Counted from the stretch's first letter, positions 37,600 through 48,841 are shown. The stretch: 64,000 bases of DNA from Mrakia gelida (GCA_024345305.1 BRON01000001.1:310001-374000), one strand, 5' to 3'. The notes: a model not told the origin generated them from the letters alone. Translations and numbers: made by a program.

Positions 37600-39770
37600 A
37601 TGTCTGGAGCTCTTTCCGTCGTCCCCGTTCGTATCTCCTATCTCTTCTATCTCATCAGCCCTCCTCCATCGCCGACGAGATGGGAAGGTCGGCTGATGGC
37701 TTCCTTCTCCCTCCCTGCCTCCCTTCCTCCCTCGTACTGACCTCTCTCTCCTCTTCCTTCTCCTCTCTTCCTCACAGGCTGGTGTCCTTTCCGGAGATCA
37801 GACCCGAACTCTTTTCCAGCACGCTCAGAAGCACGGAGTGAGTCTCTTTCTCTCTCGCCCTCCTCTCTCTCCCTCCCCTCCATCTCTCGTCCCTTCCCTC
37901 CTTCTTCCCTCGAGCTTACTCTCTTCTTCTCTCCTCTCTCTCTCCTTCCTCTCTCAGTACGCCATCCCTGCCGTCAACGTCACCTCTTCTTCGACTGTTA
38001 ACGCCGTCCTCGAGGCTGCCCGAGCCGTCAACTCCCCCATCATCCTCCAGTGCTCTCAGGGAGGAGCCGCTTTCTTCGCCGGAAAGGGTATCGACAACAA
38101 GAACCAGGGCGCTTCCATCGGAGGAGCCATCGCTGCCGCTCACTTCATTCGGTAAGTTCAACTTCTTCTATCGAACGAGTGGTGGGAAGGAAGGAGGAGG
38201 AAGGGAGAGGCGAAGGTTCAAAAGAGGGAGGAGAACGAGAAGGTTGGGGATTTCTTTCGAGATCTCGTCTCGATGGGGAGAGTCGAGCTCGCATCGTCAC
38301 TCCTTCCAGCAGCATCGTCTGCAGGTATACGAGCTCGACCTAGTAGAGACGAGGACGCTCTCGCTCAACATCGTCGAAAAAAAAAGAAACTCGATGGGAA
38401 GGAGGGGAATCGAAACCTCCTCCTTCGGAGCCGCCTCTCGACTTCTCTCATCTTCCCGAACTCCTCACCCCTTCCTTCCTTCCCTTCTCAAAAACTCAAA
38501 AACACCTCGCTGACTCTTACCCTCCCTTGTTCTTCTTGCTATAGATCCGTCGCCCCCCTCTACGGTGTCCCCGTCGTTCTCCACACCGATCACTGTGCTC
38601 ACAAGCTCCTCCAGTGGTTCGACGGTATGCTGGACGCCGACGAGGCTTACTTCAAGCAGCACGGAGTCCCTCTCTTCTCTTCCCACATGCTCGATCTCTC
38701 TGAGGAGCCCAAGGAGGAGAACATTGCCACCTGCGCCAAGTACTTCACTCGAATGGCTAAGATGAACCGTGAGTCTTCCTTTCTCCTTCGCTCTCGTCGT
38801 CGCCGGGGGTCAATCGCTCTCGACCCTTCGCTCGACGTCGACTCTCCCTTCCTTCCTTTTTTCCTTTCGCTGACCTCGCTCCTCCTTCCTTCTGTTTCGC
38901 GGTACTGCAGAGTGGCTCGAGATGGAGATCGGAATCACCGGTGGAGAGGAGGATGGAGTCGACAACTCTTCGGTCGACAACGCTTCCCTCTACACTCAGC
39001 CCCCTGATATCTACGAGGTCTACCAGGCTCTCGCCCCCATCTCCCCCAACTTCTCCATCGCCGCCGCTTTCGGAAACGGTTAGTCCCAACTTCCTGCCTT
39101 CACCCACCTTCCTTCCTTTCGCCCGTTCGCTCGTTCTGACCCCCCCCCCCTGCGCTTCGTTTGGTTGATTCCTTTCAGTCCACGGTGTCTACAAGCCCGG
39201 AAACGTCCAGCTCCAGCCCGAGATCCTCGGAAAGCACCAGGCTTTCGTCGCCGAGCAGATCAAGTCCGCTTCCAAGACCCCTCTCTTCCTCGTCTTCCAC
39301 GGAGGATCCGGTTCCACCAAGGCTGAGATCAAGGAGGCCGTCTCCAACGGTGTTGTTAAGGTGAGCAGCTTCGAACCCTTCCCTCTCCTTCTAGTGCAGT
39401 TCGCTGACGAACTTACCCTTCCCTCGCTTTCGCTCGTGTGTACAGATGAACGTCGACACCGACACCCAGTTCGCCTACCTCGAGGGAATCAGGGACTTCG
39501 TTCTCGAGAAGAAGGACTACCTCATGTCCCAGGTTGGAAACCCCGAGAAGCCCGACGGTCCCAACAAGAAGTACTACGACCCCAGGAACTGGATCCGACT
39601 TGGAGAGTGAGTACAGCGCCGCCCCTTCCTGCGAACACTTAGGCGACGACGCGAAACTCGAGCTGACCCTCCCTCCCCTCCCGCTTCCTTTCCCCCTCGC
39701 TTCCAGGGTCACCCTCATCAACCGAGTTAAGGTCGCCTGCGCTGACCTCGGCAACGTTTCGCGAAACTAG
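37600..39770 (+). CDS. FBA1: Fructose-bisphosphate aldolase, class II
   Basis: Eight exons (37600-37626, 37778-37837, 37958-38151, 38545-38768, 38911-39078, 39179-39360, 39446-39606, 39707-39770) encode 359 residues, the normal length. Marks of the zinc-dependent class II enzyme are VVLHTDHCAHKLL, EIGITGGEEDGVDN, AAFGNVHGVYKPGNV, FLVFHGGSGSTKAEI and MNVDTDTQFAYLEGIRDFV. The zinc histidines lie in HTDHCAH, VHGVY and FHGGSG. It splits fructose-1,6-bisphosphate into two triose phosphates in glycolysis and works in reverse in gluconeogenesis, in the cytosol. Intron 3 is unusually long for this window (about 390 nt), which is often seen in highly expressed fungal genes. Codon choice is strongly C-ending, fitting high expression. 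Intron 5 contains a run of ten C residues near 39140. Confidence 0.97.
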
Positions 39771-40518
39771 AGAAAAATTGCTCTAGTAGTTCTCCTCTCG
39801 CTGTCTCGGTAGATTTCTTTCGACGCTTCTTCCTCTCCTCTTTGTTTTTCGTTCATTAATTGATGTCTTTCACGAATCGATCCCTCCCCTTTCCGCTTCT
39901 CTTCCACTGCGAGAGAATGAGAACGAGGTGCTATAGAGTCGAGGATGAGCGAGTGGCACGAGGGAACTGGGGTGGGAGGATGAGGAGGAGGAGGGAGGGA
40001 GGGAGGAGGTGAGCTCGCGTCTTCCTTCGACTCGCTCGTCTCGAAGGCTGAGTTCCCTCTTGTTTCTCCTTCGAACTTCTCGCAGCTCGAGCATGGCGAT
40101 GCATTCTTGGTGAAAGAATCTTGGATGTGAGTCCCTAGTCTTTCTCGCTCGGACAGAGAGGAGGCTGAACGAACGAACGAAGTCTCGAAGCTGACCTCGA
40201 CTCCCCTCTCCTTCCTTCCTCGCTCTCCTTCTTCGCTCAGCTCGCTCCTCTCGTCTTGTCTCTCAAGTTCCTCGGACTCCTCATCGTCCGAAATGGAGCT
40301 CAGCACTCGCTCTTCACTCGTTCGGCGGTCGATGTTGACCAAGCTCGACCGTTTGGACCGCGACGCGTCTTGCCTGACCGCTCCTTCTTTCGTCCGTTGC
40401 TGAACCGAGGAAGAGGGTTAGCCAACTCTCGGAGCCGATCTTTCCTTTTATTACCGGTCACTGGATGCTGACTTCTCCCTTGTTCATCTTTTTTCCCTTC
40501 AGAGGTCGAATCGTGCTC
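39771..40518 (+). other. Possible spliced non-coding transcript or relic downstream of FBA1
   Basis: Three + strand intron-like units follow each other: donor AGGAG|GTGAGC at 40009 with acceptor TCGCAG at 40085; donor TGGAT|GTGAGT near 40130 with GCTGACC branch and acceptor CTCAG near 40239; and a GCTGAC branch with TTCAG acceptor at 40500. The exons between them do not join into a convincing protein: the frame from ATG 39917 stops in the second exon, and the frame with LEHGDAFLVKESW lacks a start. It could be an FBA1 3' extension, a long non-coding RNA or a decayed gene. Confidence 0.3.
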
Positions 40519-40529
40519 GCTCGTCGCTC
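40519..40529 (+). repeat. Left target-site duplication of MITE
   Basis: GCTCGTCGCTC lies immediately left of the element's terminal repeat and is repeated exactly at 41160-41170. Confidence 0.65.
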
Positions 40530-41159
40530 GGCTCCAGGCACTTCACTTCACTTCAGATTTTGGGCTTGTAGTGTAGTGCTTGGGATCAGAATGCACTACT
40601 GTAGTTGAAGTGCGACCGTAATGCAAGAAAATCGCACTACTGCAGTTGTAATGAAGTTGAATGAAGTTCAATTTCGACCCAGCGGCGACGCGTCCTTCTT
40701 TTGTTCTTCTGGCATCTTTTTAGACCTTCTAACCCATTCAGGAAGTTCTGTCATACCGTAGAGAGTCCTGCGAGACCAAAATCGAGCCGAAAATGGCCTG
40801 GAACTTCGAAACGAGACGACGGAGGACGCTGCGGCGACGCGCGTCGCTCGCGAGAAATCTCGCTCTTTCACGCCACGAACGGTACGACTCAATCGAAGAG
40901 AGAGAGAACAGGGGCATGGAGCCATGAATGTACAGACAGAGGAGAAACCACCACAATCTGCGACAGACGAGACGCGTCGTCGTCGGAGACGAGGCTGATG
41001 AACTGCACGCACTTCGAACTTCACTCACGAGAGACGTAGTGAAGTGAAGTTGAAAGGGCTGTGTAATGCTTTGTAATACTTTGCACTACAAGTCAACTAC
41101 AAAAGCATTTCATTACAACTGCACTTCAACTTCGTGAAGCTTGAAATGCCTGGAGCCGA
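40530..41159. mobile_element. MITE-like non-autonomous DNA transposon, about 630 bp
   Basis: The left end begins GGCTCCAGGCACTTCA and the right end, read in reverse complement from 41157, begins GGCTCCAGGCATTTCA: 16 bp with one mismatch. The sub-terminal parts are also related in inverted orientation, with several copies of GCACTAC, TTGTAATGAA and GAAGTTGAAGTGC-type words over about 150 bp at each end (40530-40675 and 41010-41157). The element is AT-richer than its surroundings at the ends and encodes no transposase. An 11-bp direct repeat flanks it. This is the structure of a MITE mobilised in trans, and TSD lengths near 8-11 bp hint at a hAT- or Mutator-like source. It lies about 320 bp upstream of the aldo-keto reductase ATG. 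Confidence 0.8.
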
Positions 41160-41170
41160 GCTCGTCGCTC
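41160..41170 (+). repeat. Right target-site duplication of MITE
   Basis: Exact copy of the 11-bp left flank at 40519-40529. Two bases (GA) lie between the inverted repeat and this copy. Confidence 0.65.
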
Positions 41171-41477
41171 GACGCGTCGCGACTCACTTGCCTCGCTCCG
41201 TCAGCTCTTCACCTCCTATCCTCGCCTTCTCGGCCAAACTCGCACCCGTCGCTTGCTCAAGAAACCCTCACACGGCAGCGCCGTTCGAGCAAACCTCCAG
41301 GGCTTACCAACGGACGTCACCGGCTCTCGCTCTCCTTTCCCTCGCCTTTCATCAGCTCCGCTTCTTCGACTCAAATTGGGATTCGTCGAGCTCACGCCTT
41401 CCTCTTCCCAACCACCACAGTCGACTCCTCCTCCTTCTTCTTCCAGCGCATCAACTCCTCGACCTCTCAACTCTACA
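41171..41477. other. Leader/promoter of the aldo-keto reductase gene
   Basis: About 307 bp between the MITE and the ATG. It is CT-rich towards the start codon (41390-41470). No separate exon was recognised. Confidence 0.4.
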
Positions 41478-43878
41478 ATGGTTCGTTCGTTCACTCGCGA
41501 CTGGCTCTTCCTCCTCGTCGGCGTCGACGCGACTGACCTCTCCTTTTCCTCTCCTTCTTCGCTTCAGCCCTCCTTCCTCAATCCTCTCCCCAACCCTCCC
41601 ACTCCTCTCGGTCGTGAGCTCTACAACACCCCTCTGTCAGGCTCATCTCCTCGATCCCAAGCTGACCTTCTCTCTTCTCCTCGACCGAAACAGGCTACCG
41701 ACTCCTTTCCCCGACTGCAGCGGTGCGAGTCTCCCCCCTCTGCCTCGGATCGATGTCCATCGGAGACGCTTGGAGTCACTGGTTGGGAGGGATGGACAAG
41801 GAGAAGAGTTTTGAGCTTCTCGATGCTTTTGTAGCGGCAGGTGGGAACTTCATGTGAGTCGAGCGGAACAAGACGGGCGGCGGTTCAAGCGCGCCTCGTC
41901 GCTCTCGCTGACGGGTTTGGCCTTCTTTTGGTGTGTGGGGTGGACACCTAGTGATACGGCGTCCAGCTACCAGGACGAGCAGTCTGAGATCTGGCTTGGG
42001 GAGTGGATGGAGAGTCGAGGGAATCGAGATCGAATCGTTCTTGCAACCAAGTTTGGAGTGAGTCTTCGCTCGTTTCTAAGCTCGTTCTTCCTTTCGCGAA
42101 CTCGCACGCTGACTTCCTTCCCCTACCTTTCTTTACTCAGAACGACTACCGGGGCTGGGAAACCGGAAAAGATGCGAGCATCAATCAGTCTGGAACGGGG
42201 AAGAAGTCGATGCACATCTCGGTTTGTCGCGTCAAGACTTTCCCCTGCATCTCCTCTTGCGTTTCGAGTCTTGGTCTGACTCGCAGCTCCTCCTCTCTCG
42301 TTTCATCTCAGGTTCGAGATTCGCTCAGGAAGCTCCGACCTGACTATATCGACATTCTCTACGTTCACTGGTGAGTCTCATCGAACCCAAGAACGAGAGT
42401 ACTAGGACGACGTCGAGCTGATCTTCGTTCTCGAACGCGTTCAGGTGGGACTGGACGACTTCGATTCCCGAGCTCATGGATTCCTTGGATGCCTTGGTCA
42501 AGTCTGGGAAGGTCCTGTACCTTGGAAATTCGGATACGCCTGGTGAGCTCACTTTTCTCTCGATTCTCGTGCCTCGAACGCTTCTTGGTTCTCGAATCTT
42601 GACACGGCTGATTTCCGTTGTTCCTCCCTTTCTCAGCTTGGATGGTCTCAGGATGCAACGAGTACGCGAAGGCTCGTGGGAAGACTGTTTTCTCGATCTA
42701 TCAAGGCCAGTGGAACGTCATGACGTGAGTGGAACGGATTTTCGCGCTCGACGTTCGCTGCAACTAACTCGCTGACCTTCCTCTTCTCTCGTTTGTCAGT
42801 CGAGACTTCGAGCGAGATATTCTTCCTATGGCGAGGCAGTACGAGATGGCTGTGAGTTGATCAGATCCTCTTCTTCGAGGCCTTCGAAGGGAAGACATTC
42901 GCGACGAGCTCGCTGACCGCGTCTTCAACCGCTTCTCCCTCGCCTCAAAGCTCGCTCCCTGGAACGCCATGGGAGGAGGACGAATCAAGTCGAAGGGTGA
43001 GTGTAAGCTATGCCTATTTGATCCTTCTCGATCGTTTAACTGACCCTCCTTCCTTCCCTCCTCCTCTCTCGTAGCTCAAGTTCGTCCCCCTTCTATCTTC
43101 GTTTAATCATCACGCGAGGCCTGACTCTCTTCGTTTCCGTTCCTCCAGATCGATGCGAGTAAGGTGTCTGGCCTACCCTTCCGAAATCTCAACGGCACTG
43201 TCGCTCTCACTGAGGCAGAGGAGAAGTTCAGCCTCGTCCTCGACTCAATCGCTCAGGATCTCGGCTTGAAGTCCCCCACCGCCGTCGCTCTCGCCTACCT
43301 CATGTCCAAAGCTCCTTACGTCTTTCCTATCGTCAGGGGAAAGAAAGTTGAGGTGAGTTCTTGCGAGTTGTCTCATCTTCGACGCAACAAAGCGTTTCGT
43401 CGTTTCGAGACTGGCCTCGCTCCCTCGACTCTCAGTATCTTCACGACAACATCTCAGCTTTAACGGTCACTCTCTCGGACGCACATATCAAAGCTATCGA
43501 AGGCTCGTGTTCACTTCGCTACTCATCTCTCCCTGGTGGAAATCGGATTGAATCTGACTCGAGCGACGCGTCGTATTCTTCCCTTCGCAGACGTCAAGCC
43601 TTTCGATCTCGGCTTCCCTTCGAACATTGTAGGAGATGTGAAGACCAGACGATGCTCAAACGAACAAAATGTTCTTGAACTGACTCTTTTGCCTCCCTTT
43701 CTCGTCCAGAACCCGTCGAACCACAAAGGGAAGCACGGAGGGATCATGCTCGCGACCGTCAGTCCCTTCTTCTCCCCGAGACTTTGAACACCTCCGCCAT
43801 CTAACACTCGTCCTCCCTCCACAGATTGGACACCTCGACTTCGTTCATGGACCATCTCCCATCGTTCTCAAGAAGTGA
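41478..43878 (+). CDS. Aryl-alcohol-dehydrogenase-type aldo-keto reductase
   Basis: Sixteen exons give 384 residues: 41478-41480 (ATG alone), 41568-41613, 41694-41853, 41952-42057, 42141-42221, 42312-42370, 42445-42542, 42637-42724, 42800-42851, 42951-42996, 43075-43079, 43149-43352, 43436-43502, 43591-43628, 43710-43757, 43825-43878. AKR marks are [24 protein letters not shown] (catalytic Asp/Tyr), [13 protein letters not shown] (Lys), [17 protein letters not shown] (His), [23 protein letters not shown] and [17 protein letters not shown]. This is the fungal AAD/norsolorinic-acid-reductase-like group, NADPH-dependent, acting on aryl or other aldehydes; the substrate is unknown. Exon 11 is a 5-nt microexon. 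The intron after 43502 appears to start with GC. The last exons are less typical of the family. Confidence 0.88.
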
Positions 43879-44477
43879 GAGGTCCTCGACGCGTCGGCTT
43901 CAGTTCATTTCTTCTGTTGTTCGTACACGTATCCTCCATGCATACCGAGTCCACTGGAGAGAGTCACTCCCAGTGGAGAAGTCAAAGAGTCAACAGAGAT
44001 GGGGAAAGCAGATTGACTCTCGAGAGTCGACGAAGCCGTCTTCGACGCGGACGAACTCGTCTGCGACGCTTCCTTCGTTCAAGGCACGCTCGATCTCGAG
44101 CTCTCCGCTTCCGTCTTGAATCTTCTGGTTCTCGTTCGAGAAATCGCTGGTACCCAAAAAGCTTCTCGACGCGACGTACAGCTGCGAGGCAGCAGCACAA
44201 GGTGACGTGCTCGTCCTGTCGTCGACTGGCTTCGCTTTTAGCTCGCTCTCTTCCTTCCTCCGTCCCTCATCTTATCGGGAGTCACGACTACATCATCCAA
44301 CGACTGATATATCTCACAGCATCAAACTCGTCGCAGCTCGATGCACAAAGCTCACCGTCCCTCTCGCCCACTCGAGCTCCAAGCCCAGCCGGGCAGTTCA
44401 CCTTAGACCTCGCCTCACCTCACCACCTTCGTCGACCTCCCTCGTTGCCCTTTAGCTGGCCCCCCTTCGCCACTCCC
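43879..44477. other. Intergenic, nothing recognised
   Basis: A long + strand open frame (43875-44639) has very Arg/Ser-rich, unpatterned content and no phased introns, so it is treated as chance. Otherwise this is the 3' UTR of the reductase gene. Confidence 0.4.
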
Positions 44478-44798
44478 TCACCAACTCGCCCATTCCCTAT
44501 CTTTCGACCGTTTATCGCGAGGGAGCTCGCTGTTCATCGCTCTCCTCAAGAGAAGCTCAACCTCAAACGGCCTCCAGCTGAGTCGACGGGTCCACATCTT
44601 CGCTCTCTGTTCAGCCTGGAGGCCTGGCTGATTGGATAGTTGGCCGAGGGGAGCAGCTGAGATGCAGATAAGAGATATCCCGAAGGTTCGTAGCTGTTCG
44701 TAGTTTCGTCCAAGAGGAAAACGACAACGAAGGAGTTCGGACGTCGAGCTCACCCATCCTTCGTCTCGCTTCGCCTCAACGTCAAGTCGAGAGCTCAT
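44478..44798 (-). CDS. Candidate small protein, unknown function
   Basis: A minus-strand frame runs from ATG 44798 (MSSRLDVEAKRDEGW) to TGA at 44478-44480. A GTGAGC donor follows the first 15 codons. An acceptor AATCAG further on (about 44605) would remove a multiple of three bases and join to PGLQAEQRAKMWTRRLSWRP, then FEVELLLRRAMNSELPRD and a charged end KDREWASW. Spliced length is about 70 residues, unspliced 106. The balanced, charged, Trp-containing composition looks more protein-like than most shadow frames here. No family is recognised. It could also be chance. Confidence 0.32.
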   Translation of the reverse strand: MSSRLDVEAKRDEGWVSSTSELLRCRFPLGRNYEQLRTFGISLICISAAPLGQLSNQPGLQAEQRAKMWTRRLSWRPFEVELLLRRAMNSELPRDKRSKDREWASW

Positions 44799-45145
44799 CT
44801 CGCTGAAACCTCCCTCCCCGAAGGCATACGTCCTACACCTTTCGTTCCCTACCCTCTCATTTCTTATCGCGCGTTTAAAACAGCTTACAGAAGGCCTTGG
44901 CTGTCATCGATCGACGCGTTGGTTCAGCGCTAGCTTCGCTTCCTCTCCCTCCTCCTTCCGTCCCCTCTCTTCTCCTTCGGCTGAACCCGACCTCGAAGGC
45001 GGTCTTCTACCCAAATGCAGCTCAATCTTGACGATCTTTTGGATTTCAGGTTCAGCCAAGGGTGGAGGTCTGTTATCCGACGCTCAACTCCCCTCTCCCC
45101 CAACCACGTCTCGTCGTTTCCCCTTCTCCCTCCTCCTCCTTCGCC
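44799..45145. other. Intergenic, promoter of the permease gene
   Basis: 347 bp. CT-rich before the start (45080-45140), with one ACGCGTT motif near 44914. Nothing else was recognised. Confidence 0.4.
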
Positions 45146-48100
45146 ATGTCCGAACCCATCACCGCCCAGAACATCAGTACTAGAAGCTCCTCTCTCGACG
45201 AGAAGCGAGATGACAAGGAGGAGAACGTGGGAGTCTCGGTCGTCGAGGTCGTGAACAACTTGTGAGTCGATTTCCTTGAGATGGCCGCTCACTTCCTTCC
45301 TTGTCTTGAAGCTCACCTCACCTCTTCGTGCTCTTCTCGTTCAGCACCATTGCCGAGGGAGACTACACCCCCGATCAGTACAAGCGACTGGTCACCAAGA
45401 TCGATAAATACCTCCTTCGTGAGTCTGAAGCTCGAAGCATCTTCGCGTCGGCGCTGCTGTTCTCCCAGCTTGCGCTCGCCCGGTACACCTTCGCTGACCG
45501 ACGTTCTTCCCCAAAACAGCTCTCATGTGGTGGTGCTATGGCATCCAACAGTCGGACAAGACCTCGCTCTCAACTCAGGCTCTATTCGGAATGCGAGAGC
45601 AGACCCATCTCGTCGGGCAACAATACGCTTGGCTGTTCGTCCTTCCCTTTTCCTTCGCCCATCTCTTCGGCGAAGCGAGCCACTGACATTTACGCAAACT
45701 TTCTTCTCAAACTTAGTACTACCATCTTCTACCTCACTTGTGAGCTTCGACGATTCCTATCGCCTTCCCGCTCGACGTTCACTCACCTCCGCCGTCTCTT
45801 CTCCCTTCGCAGATCTCTTCTCCGAGTTCCCTTCCAACTTCGTCATGCAAAGGTTCCCGCTCGGGAAAACTCTCGCTTGCTACATGCTCTGCTGGGGAAT
45901 CAGTGAGTTTGACCTATTCGAGCCGCAACGAGAAGAGCAGCGGCCGTTCAATCTCACTTTCGCTGACTCCCGTCTTCCTTCGTTCCGCTTCCTCTTCAGC
46001 CGTCGGATGCGTTGCAGCCTGCCACAACTTCAAGGAGCTGATGGTTGTACGAGGACTGCAGGGTGTTTTCGAATCGAGTGTGAGTTGACTCCATCAAATC
46101 ACAACACGTCGTGGAGAGCGAGCTGACGGTCCTTTCGTTTCCTCTCTCAGATCTCTCCTGGATTCCTCCTCGTCATCGGTAGCTGGTACCAGACTCGAGA
46201 ACACTCCTCGAGGTCCCTCGTTTTCCAATCCGCCAACGCTGGCTACGGTATCATCGTTGATTTGGGTGAGCTTTCCATTCTTCCGTCCCCTCCCTCCCTC
46301 CCCGTCCCCTCCTCCCCTCCGCTCCCCTCTCACCCCTTCCGCTTTTCACCTCAGTCATGTACGGGATTGGTCACAGGGCCAGGCAAAATCCTACTGGATT
46401 CCCTGCGTGGCGAGCCATCGGACTTTTCTTGGGTGGATCCACTGTGCTCGCTGCTGGAGTCTGCTTCGTTTTCCTCGGTACCCCCAAGGAGGTCTGGTGG
46501 CTCACCCCCGAGGAGAAGAACATGGCTCACGCTCGAATCATCCGAAACAAGACTGGAACTGTGAGTCGAATTTCGAAGACGACGCGTCGACCTCGATTCT
46601 GATCGTGTCCTTCTTTTGTACAGGATCTCCTCGGCGGGAAGTTCAAGTGGGATCAAGTCAAAGAGGCTCTGCTCGATCCAGTCACCTGGTTGTGAGTGTG
46701 GCCCGATAACGGCGATCTCGAGGAAGAAGCAACGCGCTGACCGTCTCGATTTCGCCAACAGCTCGTTCTTCAACGCTCTGATCGCTTCCATCCCCAACGG
46801 AGGTATCACCACCTTCGGTTCCGTCGTCATCAAGTCTCTCGGATTCGACGAGCTCGAGGTCATCCTTCTCACCATCCCTAGATCCGTCGTCTCAATCCTC
46901 TGGTGTAAGTCGAAGTCCTCGTTGCGGCTCGCCTCTGTGTTGCTGATTTCTCTTTCTCTCCTTCACCGACTTCTCTTTCTCAGTCGTCATCGCTGGAGTC
47001 ATCACTTCAAGGAAGGCGGGACTGCGAATGTACTTGTGAGTGCGATTGCGATCTGGTCGAGGCCCGAGGGGATTCGTTCGTCGCGACGCCCCGAAGCTCA
47101 TCGATTCTCCCCTTCCCCTCCTTCCCAGCATGATGGCCTCCTGCGTTACTCCTTTCATTGGGATGCTCATGATGGGTCTGCTCCCCGCAACGCCGGCCAA
47201 CAAGTGGACCAAGGTGAGTCGAAGGACTTTGCGCGAAAGGTCGAGACGAAGACGACGCGTCCGGCTTGCGTTCACCTTCCCCCTCAATCTGACCAAGATC
47301 TCTTTCTCTTACCTTTTTGAACCACAGTGGGGAGGATACCTCGTAAGTCAAATGTCCAACCTCTCGCGTTTCGACAGCGAAGGCGGCTCCTTTCGTCCTC
47401 AGCGCTGACTCTCGCTCTTCCTCTCGTTTCCCTTTCTTCAGATGACCGTTCCTTCAGTTCTATCACTGTTTCTTGCGTGGTCGTTGCTCCCTTCGAATGT
47501 AGCAGGAAGGACTAAAAAGACGGTCGTTTCGAGCATCTGCTTCATAGCTTATTGCGCTGGGGTGAGCGCTTTACGAACTTCCTTCAACTCAACGCGCGTC
47601 GCGACGTCTCAGCGCTGACTCCCTTCCTCTTCGCAGAACATGATCGGAGCGCAGGTCTTCCGAGCCAAAGACGCTCCACAATAGTGAGTTCTCAGTCTCC
47701 GTTCCATCGTCACATCGCCCCTTCTCGTCGCGTCGTCCCCTCTCGCTCGTCACTGACCAGCTTTCCCGCTTTCGCCATCTCAGCCTCACCGGTCTCATGG
47801 TCTGCTCGATCTCCTACGGTGTTCAGTTCTTCGTCATCGTCGGATGTGAGTTTACCCTTCTTTTCCCCACCTCCTCTTTCCTCATAATTCGACTCTCGAA
47901 GTCGAAGAGAGCTGACCGTCGCTCTTCTCTACTTTTCCTCCAGGGCGTCTCTGGTACGTTCGACAGAACCGACTCCGAGCCGAGGCCGCTTCTGCCGCTG
48001 GTCTAAGCGTGGAGGACCGCGAGAGACTTGGTCGAGAGCGTGAGTTTCTTCGACGCGTCGAGCTTGATGGGGTCGTCAAGTCATTCGCTGACCTCTTCTT

Positions 48101-48168
48101 GCGTATTCTCAGTCGGTGAGCTCGACACCACGGACAGGATGAACCCTCATTTCAGGTACACTACCTAA
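45146..48168 (+). CDS. MFS transporter, allantoate permease (Dal5) family
   Basis: Eighteen exons join in phase to 520 residues, starting at ATG 45146 (MSEPITAQNIS) and ending at TAA 48166-48168. Family marks are YTPDQYKRLVTKIDKYLLP before helix 1, MWWCYGIQQSDKTSLSTQAL, FPSNFVMQRFPLGKTL, RGLQGVFESSISPGFLLVIG, GSWYQTREHSSRSLVFQSAN, LGTPKEVWWLTPEEK and NKTGTDLLGGKFKWDQVKEA. Twelve hydrophobic segments fit the major facilitator fold at the plasma membrane. Relatives import allantoate, ureidosuccinate, nicotinate and similar anions; the actual substrate is not deducible. Exon 13 is 15 nt (WGGYL). Between the reductase and a P450, it may serve the same catabolic context, which is a guess. Confidence 0.93.
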
Positions 48169-48841
48169 GTGAGGAGCCAGAACCTTCAGAAGGTCGAGGC
48201 GTGTTGCACGTCGAGGACGAGAAGAAGTTTCGCTGGGGACGAGGTCGGAATTTGGTTGTACTTCCTTTTTAGACATCTCTGTATCGCCCTTCTTGGGTCT
48301 TTGGGATAGTATCATCATCGCTTTCTTACCTACTCATCACGACCCGGAGCGAGCGTCTTCCATAGTCCATCAGGAGATGTGGGAGGGAAAGTACGAGTTC
48401 GAACGACTCGAAGTCGCTCTCCCTCAGCCGCCCCTGTTTTCGGGTCTCATTCTCACAACAAGAGCAGCAAGAAGTTTTATAACCCAGCTGTTTCTTCTTT
48501 CTTTCACTGCTCGGAAGATTTTCCGTCGAATCAAAGGCTCGCCATCTCGATCCCTCGGAGATTTCGATCCGCGCTTGCTTGGTTTGAAAGTTGGGCATCA
48601 CCGGCCAGGCTCTGTCCCTCCCTCTCCTCCACCATCACAGCGCAACCACCTCTTCCTCACTCAAGAACAGTTCCCAGCGAGCTCTATCCACGTTCTCTAC
48701 TAGAGAGCGAAGCCGACTCGTCCGCTCTCCTCGTGCTCTCTCTTGCCGTCACCCCTTGGCCGCCCTCCCCTCCTCCTCCCTCCTCCTCCCTCCCTTCTTT
48801 CCTCTCCTCTTCACCTTCACCACCTCTCTCTCAGCTCGACC
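48169..48841. other. Intergenic, nothing recognised
   Basis: 3' UTR of the permease gene and promoter of the P450. A long CT-rich tract (48725-48838) directly precedes the P450 ATG. No phased exon was found. Confidence 0.4.

Noticed and set aside
39767..40342. Minus-strand acidic/Ser-rich open frame downstream of aldolase
   Set aside because: The splice signals in this stretch are on the + strand. The frame reads straight through them and ends in the FBA1 stop region.
43875..44639. 254-codon + strand open frame after the aldo-keto reductase
   Set aside because: Arg/Ser-rich content without patterned hydrophobicity, no start context, and no phased introns. Probably an effect of biased composition.
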